A stretch of DNA of 6,166 nt from Chloroflexota bacterium (GTDB taxonomy: Bacteria; Chloroflexota; Anaerolineae; Anaerolineales; Villigracilaceae), in the NCBI GenBank assembly GCA_026389975.1, contig JAPLGV010000436.1, positions 1 to 6,166 on the forward strand. Reading direction: 5' to 3'. Each line of letters starts with the position of its first letter. Positions within the stretch are counted from its first letter, which is position 1. The translations under genes were made by a program, and so were the position numbers. The notes beneath the pieces were generated by a model that made no database searches, was not told where the DNA came from, and saw only the letters and a list, made by a program, of their open reading frames with translations. Below are positions 1-3,375 of the stretch, piece by piece.

Positions 1-255
1 GAAGCCCCGCGCGGCCTGCTCTACCACCGTTACAAGATTGATGAGCAGGGAATGGTCAAGTTCGCCAAGATAGTCCCGCCCACTGCCCAGAACCTGCCGC
101 GCATTGAGGCCGACCTGTTCGCCCTGGCGCCAAAATTGGTAAAGATGGAGCAAGAACAAGCCACCCTTACCGCCGAGCACCTAGTGCGCGCGTACGACCC
201 GTGCATCTCGTGCGCCACGCATTTTTTGAAGGTGAAAATAGTGAATAGAGAATAA
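1..255 (+). CDS. [NiFe] hydrogenase large subunit, C-terminal 84 residues (5' end outside window)
   Basis: This is the end of the catalytic subunit of a cytoplasmic [NiFe] hydrogenase. The visible part holds EAPRG near its start, then KIVPPTAQN (fragment residues 23-31), and finally DPCISCATH (66-74). The last motif is the hallmark C-terminal CxxC that provides two of the four cysteine ligands of the Ni-Fe site (C68 and C71 of the fragment). In this family a dedicated protease removes the tail after the His; here the tail would be the ten residues FLKVKIVNRE. The motif wording fits group 3 enzymes (3b sulfhydrogenase alpha or 3d HoxH type), but the fragment is too short to choose between them. 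The tail and stop codon run into a low-complexity repeat (243-266). Downstream are a relic and, further on, an intact copy of the maturation protease gene, which supports the call. Confidence 0.93.
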   Translation, partial: EAPRGLLYHRYKIDEQGMVKFAKIVPPTAQNLPRIEADLFALAPKLVKMEQEQATLTAEHLVRAYDPCISCATHFLKVKIVNRE

Positions 256-306
256 AGAATAGAGAACAGGAAGCAGGTAATCAGGAATCAGGTGATTGGG
301 AATAGG
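243..306. repeat. low-complexity intergenic repeat (GAATAGAGAA and AATCAGG units)
   Basis: GAATAGAGAA occurs at 243-252 and again at 257-266, a 14-base period. It is followed by GGTAATCAGG (276-285) and further AATCAGG/GGTGATTGGGAATAGG variants to 306. The first unit encodes the last residues of the hydrogenase large subunit and overlaps its stop codon. GGTAATCAGG recurs at 2682-2691 between the sufU and Rieske genes, so it looks like a genome-wide intergenic repeat family rather than a local feature. Function unknown. Confidence 0.6.
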
Positions 307-333
307 TACCGCCAGGACGCTGTCTTGGCGGTA
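307..333. other. stem-loop upstream of the first protease relic
   Basis: TACCGCCAGGAC (307-318) pairs with GTCTTGGCGGTA (322-333): 12 pairs including one G-T wobble, with a 3-base loop. No T-run follows on the + strand (AAATTTA comes next) and none follows on the - strand, so it is not a standard intrinsic terminator. It lies between the hydrogenase stop and the first relic and may be an RNA processing or stability structure. Confidence 0.5.
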
Positions 334-343
334 AAATTTACCC

Positions 344-508
344 ATGAATATTCTCATCCTTGGAATCGGCCAATGCCTGCGCGGGGACGAAAGTACCCGA
401 AGGGGCATGCCGCTTAAGGAGGCAGTCCGCTCGCAGCACTCCAGCAGGAAGGCAACCGGCGTGAAATTGTTAACGAAACTGTTGTATAATTTGGGCAGGA
501 ATTTCTGA
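344..508 (+). pseudogene. relic A of hydrogenase maturation protease 5' end, now a 54-codon ORF
   Basis: Bases 344-391 match the first 48 bases of the intact protease gene (1784-1831) at 42 of 48 positions, and the CCC before the ATG is also shared. The relic still encodes the N-terminal fold motif as MNILILGIGQCLRGDE, including the acidic pair that carries the Ni-binding position. After that the similarity fades. The only further match is EAVR (419-430, 10 of 12 bases identical to 1844-1855, displaced by a 5-codon insertion). The frame stays open to a TGA at 506-508, one base before the mntA start codon. It sits where the real protease gene would be expected, 88 bases after the hydrogenase stop. 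The resulting peptide lacks the other metal ligands and cannot be a working protease; it may serve as a coupled leader for mntA. Confidence 0.75.
485..490 (+). promoter_or_regulatory. -10 box of the mntA-hepT module
   Basis: A consensus TATAAT lies 19 bases before the mntA ATG, inside the end of the relic A frame. No good -35 hexamer is present at 16-18 bases (TGAAAT at 462-467 is poor). Transcription would start near 497, giving a leader of about 13 bases with a ribosome-binding site GGCAGGA at 494-500. The spacing from -10 to start codon is nearly the same as in the relBE module. Confidence 0.55.
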
Positions 509-509
509 A

Positions 510-800
510 ATGACCCGCTCCGAAGAACTTAAACTGAAGCGAAAAGATATCCTGCTCCTCGCAAAACGTTATGGCGCAACGAGGGTGCGCGTGTTTGGCT
601 CGGTTGCGCGGGGAGAAGCGGGACCGAACAGCGATGTTGATTTCTTGGTCGAAATGGAGCCGGGTCGCAGCTTGTTTGACTTGGGCGGCCTGTTGGTGGA
701 ATTGGAAGATTTGCTCCACTGCAAAGTGGATCTTTTGACTGAGAAGTCGCTGCACTGGTACATCCGCGAAAATGTTATGCATGAGGCAAAGCCATTTTGA
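510..800 (+). CDS. mntA: MntA-type minimal nucleotidyltransferase antitoxin
   Basis: This is a small (96 residue) DNA polymerase beta-like nucleotidyltransferase. The signature is visible: G30-S31 followed by D42-V-D44 (the GSx10DxD metal and nucleotide site), with a third acidic residue at D74 in KVDLL. Characterised MntA proteins neutralise their partner HEPN toxin by transferring AMP from ATP to a tyrosine beside its RNase motif. Here the gene directly precedes and overlaps a HEPN gene by 4 bases (TTGA), so the two are translationally coupled, and the partner carries the target tyrosine. The ATG has a GGCAGGA Shine-Dalgarno 9 bases upstream. The base composition looks less GC-rich than the hydrogenase genes on either side, consistent with acquisition by transfer. 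The family is clear; antitoxin activity is inferred from family and pairing. Confidence 0.9.
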   Translation: MTRSEELKLKRKDILLLAKRYGATRVRVFGSVARGEAGPNSDVDFLVEMEPGRSLFDLGGLLVELEDLLHCKVDLLTEKSLHWYIRENVMHEAKPF

Positions 801-1129
801 AAGACGATAGGCTGTATCTCATCCATATCAGCGAGTGTATCCACCGCATTGAAGAGTATCTCGGCGATGGCGGTAAGGTTGCATTCATGGCGTCCAGTTT
901 GATTCAAGATGCCATCATTCGCAATCTACAAATATTGACCGAATCCGCCATACGGATTAGTGAAGAATTGCAGGGAAAATACCCTGCTGTGGAATGGTTC
1001 AAAATTCGTGGTTTTCGCAATGTACTGGTCCATGCCTATCTGGGTGTGGATTTAGAGATGATCTGGAATATTATCGAGCGCGACTTGCCAAAATTGAAAG
1101 CCGCCGTTGAGAAAATGCTGACAGACTGA
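797..1129 (+). CDS. hepT: HepT-type HEPN ribonuclease toxin (DUF86)
   Basis: This 110-residue, all-alpha HEPN protein begins MKDDRLYLIHI, the usual start of the DUF86 family. It carries the RNase motif as R74-N-V-L-V-H79-A-Y81, i.e. Rx4HxY, within the typical context W67...RG.RN.LVH.Y. R74 and H79 would form the catalytic site at the dimer interface, and Y81 is the residue expected to be AMPylated by MntA. The start is a TTG that overlaps the mntA stop as TTGA; a later start would remove the conserved N-terminal motif. Relatives cleave tRNA or mRNA, but the substrate cannot be told from sequence. All key residues are intact, so the toxin should be active. The gene is followed 18 bases later by a strong terminator. 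Confidence 0.9.
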   Translation: MKDDRLYLIHISECIHRIEEYLGDGGKVAFMASSLIQDAIIRNLQILTESAIRISEELQGKYPAVEWFKIRGFRNVLVHAYLGVDLEMIWNIIERDLPKLKAAVEKMLTD

Positions 1130-1147
1130 CGACGTGAAAACCCCCAT

Positions 1148-1184
1148 CCCTGCGAAGGATTCCGCCTTCGCAGGGTATTTTATT
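1148..1184 (+). terminator. intrinsic terminator of the mntA-hepT module
   Basis: CCCTGCGAAGG (1148-1158) and CCTTCGCAGGG (1165-1175) form a perfect 11-bp stem with a 6-base loop, followed by TATTTTATT. It would stop transcripts coming from the hydrogenase and mntA-hepT side before the relBE and protease genes. Confidence 0.85.
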
Positions 1185-1198
1185 ATCAAGGTATGGGC

Positions 1199-1276
1199 AT
1201 GAAAATTCTCGTTCTCTGCCTCGGTCAATCCCTGCGCAGGGAAGAGCCGCGAAAAAATACACCCCCCATGCTATAA
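1199..1276 (+). pseudogene. relic B of hydrogenase maturation protease 5' end
   Basis: Bases 1199-1246 match the first 48 bases of the intact protease gene at 41 of 48 positions, starting exactly at its ATG. The frame reads MKILVLCLGQSLRREE and closes after 25 codons at a TAA (1274-1276) that lies inside the -10 box of the next module. The nucleotide-fold glycine is already changed (GIG to CLG) and the GDD motif has become REE, so it is non-functional. An AAGG 7 bases upstream could still act as a ribosome-binding site. Relics A and B differ from each other at 12 of these 48 positions but from the intact gene at only 6 and 7, so each decayed independently from a sequence like the intact one. 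Confidence 0.75.
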
Positions 1277-1277
1277 T
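1269..1277 (+). promoter_or_regulatory. extended -10 promoter of relBE (and probably of the protease gene)
   Basis: TG-C-TATAAT is a perfect extended -10 element, which can work without a -35 box; none is evident. Transcription would start near 1284, leaving about 15 bases before the GTG start, with GAGGA as ribosome-binding site. Because a terminator lies just upstream and no other promoter is seen before 1784, this is the likely promoter for the protease gene as well. Confidence 0.6.
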
Positions 1278-1298
1278 CGGCAAGAAAGCGAGGACGAA

Positions 1299-1517
1299 GT
1301 GTTAAGCACACACGTTTCCGACTTAACCGTGGATGAACTGAAAGCATTGGTACGCGAAACAGTCGAACAGACGCTTGCTGAGTTCCTGGCCGACTCCGAC
1401 AAAGGCCTGGCATTGCGCGCGAGCATGAAGAAGTCCCTGCAAAAATCGGCTAGGGCCGTGCGCGAAGGCGCTGTCCTTTATTCTGCCGATGAAGTCGCCA
1501 AAGACCTGGGACTGTAA
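1299..1517 (+). CDS. RelB-like antitoxin of a type II toxin-antitoxin pair
   Basis: This 72-residue protein is acidic and helix-rich at its N-terminal half (LTVDELKALVRETVEQTLAE), followed by a basic stretch (MKKSLQKSARAVRE) and a closing SADEVAKDLGL. This arrangement resembles the short antitoxins paired with RelE-type toxins in Chloroflexota and cyanobacteria. The start is GTG at 1299 with GAGGA at 1290-1294, at rather short spacing. The gene ends 5 bases before the RelE-like toxin, the usual antitoxin-first order. The fold and DNA-binding region cannot be assigned with certainty from sequence alone; the call rests on size, composition, pattern and position. It would bind and block the toxin and probably repress its own promoter. 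Confidence 0.75.
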   Translation: MLSTHVSDLTVDELKALVRETVEQTLAEFLADSDKGLALRASMKKSLQKSARAVREGAVLYSADEVAKDLGL

Positions 1518-1522
1518 TAATC

Positions 1523-1780
1523 ATGCGCCTGCTGAAATTCACCGAAGAAGCAAAAGAAGACCTGGCTAAGTTGGAAAAACCAACTGCTCGCCAGGTTTTT
1601 TCCAAATTGTGTTGGCTGGCCGATAACTTTGACTCTCTTTCGCCAGAACCACTCATCGGTGACTTGAAGGGGATCTATAAATTACGCGTTGGGGACTACC
1701 GCGCCCTGTATTCATTCGATAAAGCACAACTTATCGTGCACTTCGTCCGGCACCGCCGTGAAGTGTACAAGACCAAATAA
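1523..1780 (+). CDS. RelE/ParE-superfamily toxin (probable mRNA interferase)
   Basis: This 85-residue basic protein has the RelE-fold pattern: an N-terminal strand (MRLLKFTEEAKEDLAKL), a helical segment, then LKGIYKLRVGDYRALYSFD (residues 49-67) and the closing strand IVHFVRHRREVYK (71-83). The clustered Arg and His residues at the C-terminus (H76, R78, Y82) are in the positions where RelE relatives bind and cut ribosome-bound mRNA. No truncation is visible; length is normal for the family. Only 5 bases separate it from the antitoxin and only 3 bases from the downstream protease ATG, so all three appear co-transcribed and the protease may be translated by coupling. Whether it is a RelE-like RNase or a ParE-like gyrase poison cannot be fixed here; the LKG..LR.GdYR pattern favours RelE. 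Confidence 0.85.
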   Translation: MRLLKFTEEAKEDLAKLEKPTARQVFSKLCWLADNFDSLSPEPLIGDLKGIYKLRVGDYRALYSFDKAQLIVHFVRHRREVYKTK

Positions 1781-1783
1781 CCC

Positions 1784-2251
1784 ATGAAAATTCTCGTTCT
1801 TGGCATCGGCCAATCCCTGCGCGGGGACGACGCCGCCGGGTTGGAAGCGGTCCGCCTGTGGCGGGAGAAATTCCCGGAGACGGCAGGAGGCGTCCAGGTG
1901 GAACTCTCTGAACTGCCGGGGCTGGCCTTGCTCGACCTGCTGGAACGCATGGACGCGGCGATTCTCGTGGACGCAGTCCAGTCGTCTGCCTCCGCCGGGA
2001 CGGTCATCTGCCTCAGCCCGGACGAGTTAGCCAGTTTCACCCCGGAGGCTGGGTCCGCCCACGGTTGGGGCGTGGCCGAAACCCTGCAACTGGGCCGCTC
2101 AATGTATCCTTCACTGGCAAAGTGCCGGGTCACGCTGATCGGGATTGTGGGGAAAGATTTCAGGTTGGGTGCGGGACTCAGTCCCGAGGTCCGGGAAGCG
2201 CTCGCCGGGGCAGTGGAAAGGATCGAGAAAGAAGTACAAAATCTGCTTTAA
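1784..2251 (+). CDS. [NiFe] hydrogenase maturation protease (HycI/HyaD/HoxW family), intact copy
   Basis: This 155-residue endopeptidase removes the C-terminal tail of the hydrogenase large subunit after nickel insertion. The N-terminal motif GIGQSLRGDDAAG (7-19) matches the family GxGNxLxxDDGxG, with Gln in place of the usual Asn. By comparison with E. coli HybD (E16, D62, H93), the nickel-sensing ligands are D16, D63 (ILVDAV) and H93 (SAHGWGVAETL); all three are present. Its substrate is almost certainly the large subunit ending at 255. The gene starts 3 bases after the relE-like stop and has no visible Shine-Dalgarno, which suggests translational coupling. Two decayed copies of its first 48 bases lie upstream, each ahead of a toxin-antitoxin module. 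It ends 20 bases before a bidirectional terminator. Confidence 0.92.
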   Translation: MKILVLGIGQSLRGDDAAGLEAVRLWREKFPETAGGVQVELSELPGLALLDLLERMDAAILVDAVQSSASAGTVICLSPDELASFTPEAGSAHGWGVAETLQLGRSMYPSLAKCRVTLIGIVGKDFRLGAGLSPEVREALAGAVERIEKEVQNLL

Positions 2252-2271
2252 ACCATAGACAAGCAGACTAT

Positions 2272-2307
2272 AAAAAGAAGGAGGCTTTTGAAGGCCTCCG
2301 TCTTTTT
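2272..2307. terminator. bidirectional terminator between protease and Rieske genes
   Basis: GGAGGC (2280-2285) pairs with GCCTCC (2294-2299), extended inward by two further pairs and outward, past one mismatch, by an A-rich arm (2272-2278) pairing with TCTTTTT (2301-2307). A T-run follows the stem on either strand, so it serves both the + strand protease gene and the - strand Rieske gene. Confidence 0.85.
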
Positions 2308-2325
2308 GTTTTGTGTTTTTCGTTT

Positions 2326-2673
2326 TTACGGTTTTGGCATCCCAATCTGAACCATCCCCTCCATCACCCGGACCGGATAAGCCGGGATGTCTACCAATGC
2401 CGGTAGGGAGGTGGCTTTGCCGGTGCGGATGTCAAAGCGTGCCCCGTGGCGCGGACAGATAATCTCGTTCTCTTCGATCTCCCCGTCGCCAACTGGGCCG
2501 TTGTCGTGGGAACAGACATCGCCAATGGCGAACAACTTTCCAGCCAGGTTGAAGAGTACGATGGATTTTCCGCCCAGTTCGACGAAGAGGCGCTCGCCAT
2601 CGGTTAGTTGGTCTACCGGAGCGATTTCAACGTATTCGAGTTTGGATGGATCGAGCTGGGTGTAATTGAACAT
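2326..2673 (-). CDS. Rieske-type [2Fe-2S] ferredoxin
   Basis: This is a small soluble electron carrier of 115 residues. The two cluster-binding motifs are C54-S-H56 (CSHDNGPV) and C73-P-R-H76 (CPRHGARF), giving the two Cys and two His ligands of a Rieske centre; their 16-residue separation is normal for the dioxygenase-ferredoxin type. There is no signal peptide, membrane anchor or disulfide cysteine pair as in bc1-type Rieske proteins, so it should be cytoplasmic. It follows sufU by 57 bases on the same strand. Rieske ferredoxins are found within SUF operons in several bacteria, so a role in Fe-S assembly or as an electron donor to it is plausible, but the partner is not shown. The ATG has no clear Shine-Dalgarno, and the upstream gap is filled by a palindromic repeat. 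Confidence 0.92.
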   Translation of the reverse strand: MFNYTQLDPSKLEYVEIAPVDQLTDGERLFVELGGKSIVLFNLAGKLFAIGDVCSHDNGPVGDGEIEENEIICPRHGARFDIRTGKATSLPALVDIPAYPVRVMEGMVQIGMPKP

Positions 2674-2734
2674 AGGGATCGGGTAATCAGGGATTTGGGG
2701 ATTAGGCCTGATTACCTAATCCCTGATACCCTAT
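2672..2734. repeat. palindromic intergenic repeat between sufU and the Rieske gene
   Basis: The arm GGGTAATCAGGGAT (2681-2694) is the reverse complement of ATCCCTGATACCC (2719-2731) apart from one missing base. An inner stem GGGATTAGG (2698-2706) pairs perfectly with CCTAATCCC (2715-2723). It shares GGTAATCAGG with the repeat after the hydrogenase gene. The repeat overlaps the sufU stop codon and the start region of the Rieske gene. In RNA it could fold and tune expression of the second gene. Confidence 0.65.
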
Positions 2735-3126
2735 TCGACTAATTCGTCGTTGGCTTCGCCCAAACCGTAAACTCCCGCCTTGAGCACCTTCAAGGAGAGC
2801 AGCGCACATTTCAGGCGCACCGGGCCAAGTTCGATTCCAAGCAAATCCAGGATGTCCTGCTTGGTCAGTATTTTAACTTCATCCAGCGATTTCCCAATAA
2901 TGGACTCAATTAGCAGGTCGGCGGAAGCCTGCGAGATGGCACAGCCCTTGCCGTCGAAACGGCCATCGGTCACTTTGCTGGATCCGTTCACGCGCAAGGT
3001 GATTTCAATATGGTCGCCGCACAGCGGGTTATCATCCTCGAACTGGATATTGTTCGGGTCGAGGTGGCCTCGGTACTGCGGGTTTTTGTAGTGGTCAATG
3101 ATGATTTCGCGATAAAGGTCTTCCAT
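2731..3126 (-). CDS. sufU: SufU-type Fe-S cluster assembly protein, short form
   Basis: This 131-residue protein belongs to the IscU/SufU fold family and acts in Fe-S cluster biogenesis as scaffold or zinc-dependent sulfur acceptor for SufS. The zinc/cluster residues are visible: C36-G-D38 (NPLCGDH), C62 (GKGCAISQASA) and C107 (RLKCALLSLK). The residue before the third cysteine is Lys rather than the His of IscU, which marks SufU. However, C62 to C107 is only 45 residues apart, as in IscU, whereas B. subtilis SufU has an extra stretch of about 17-20 residues there. The ATG has GGAG five bases upstream. The gene has its own promoter, and no sufS, sufB, sufC or sufD is adjacent in the window, so the rest of the system is elsewhere or this is a satellite operon with the Rieske ferredoxin. 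Confidence 0.92.
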   Translation of the reverse strand: MEDLYREIIIDHYKNPQYRGHLDPNNIQFEDDNPLCGDHIEITLRVNGSSKVTDGRFDGKGCAISQASADLLIESIIGKSLDEVKILTKQDILDLLGIELGPVRLKCALLSLKVLKAGVYGLGEANDELVE

Positions 3127-3144
3127 GGTGTCTCCGTAAACAGT

Positions 3145-3164
3145 GAATAGCTCTTACGCTATTC
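3145..3164. promoter_or_regulatory. inverted repeat at the sufU transcription start (candidate operator or leader hairpin)
   Basis: GAATAGC (3145-3151) and GCTATTC (3158-3164) form a perfect 7-bp dyad around a 6-base spacer. It begins about where the sufU transcript should start, seven bases after the -10 box, and ends about ten bases before the Shine-Dalgarno. It could be a repressor site or a 5' hairpin in the mRNA. Confidence 0.5.
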
Positions 3165-3170
3165 CCGCTG

Positions 3171-3199
3171 AGTATAAACGCTGAGCAGGGGCATTGCAA
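3171..3199 (-). promoter_or_regulatory. sufU promoter
   Basis: Read on the - strand, a -35 box TTGCAA (3199-3194) is separated by exactly 17 bases from a -10 box TATACT (3176-3171). Both are close to the sigma-70 consensus and lie about 45 bases from the sufU ATG. Confidence 0.65.
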
Positions 3200-3257
3200 G
3201 GGAGAATGATCAAATTCAACATTTTCTTTTCCGTCACCCCAGGTCTTTTGCCTGCGG

Positions 3258-3263
3258 TATAAT
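3258..3263 (+). promoter_or_regulatory. -10 box of the GH4 gene
   Basis: A consensus TATAAT on the + strand; no convincing -35 is present at the right distance, which would fit an activated promoter. The start of transcription would be near 3270, leaving a leader of about 106 bases before the GH4 ATG. Confidence 0.5.
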
Positions 3264-3276
3264 GTGTTAGAATTAC

Positions 3277-3292
3277 ATGTAAGCGCTTACAT
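3277..3292. promoter_or_regulatory. LacI-family-like operator (16-bp perfect palindrome)
   Basis: ATGTAAGCGCTTACAT is a perfect palindrome with the central CG and flanking AAGCGCTT typical of LacI/GalR-family operators. It lies 14-29 bases after the -10 box, just downstream of the predicted start point, where a bound repressor would block initiation or early elongation of the GH4 gene. The regulator gene is not in the window. Confidence 0.75.
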
Positions 3293-3375
3293 AAAAACCA
3301 TGGAAAGCAATACTCGTATCTTCCCCACTTTTTTGAGAAGTTACTAATACTCTTTAATTTGAAAGGAATAATTTC

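Noticed and set aside
1230..1241. CCCTGCGCAGGG perfect 12-bp palindrome as a relBE operator
   Set aside because: It lies about 30 bases upstream of the -10 and arises from a single base change in relic B relative to the intact gene, so it is likely a by-product of decay.
344..1783. Integron cassette array with attC sites between TA modules
   Set aside because: The recurring segment is coding sequence of the protease start, not an imperfect palindrome with RYYYAAC/GTTRRRY core sites, and no integron integrase is present.
1800..2406. Long alternative frames overlapping the protease gene on both strands
   Set aside because: They are shadows of a GC-rich gene, lack family motifs and cross the terminator.
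3300..3347. 15-codon upstream ORF in the GH4 leader
   Set aside because: It has no Shine-Dalgarno and its peptide shows no attenuator-like codon run; such short frames are expected by chance.
3270..3375. Riboswitch in the GH4 leader
   Set aside because: I see no conserved aptamer core or paired expression platform; the operator palindrome is a better explanation for regulation.
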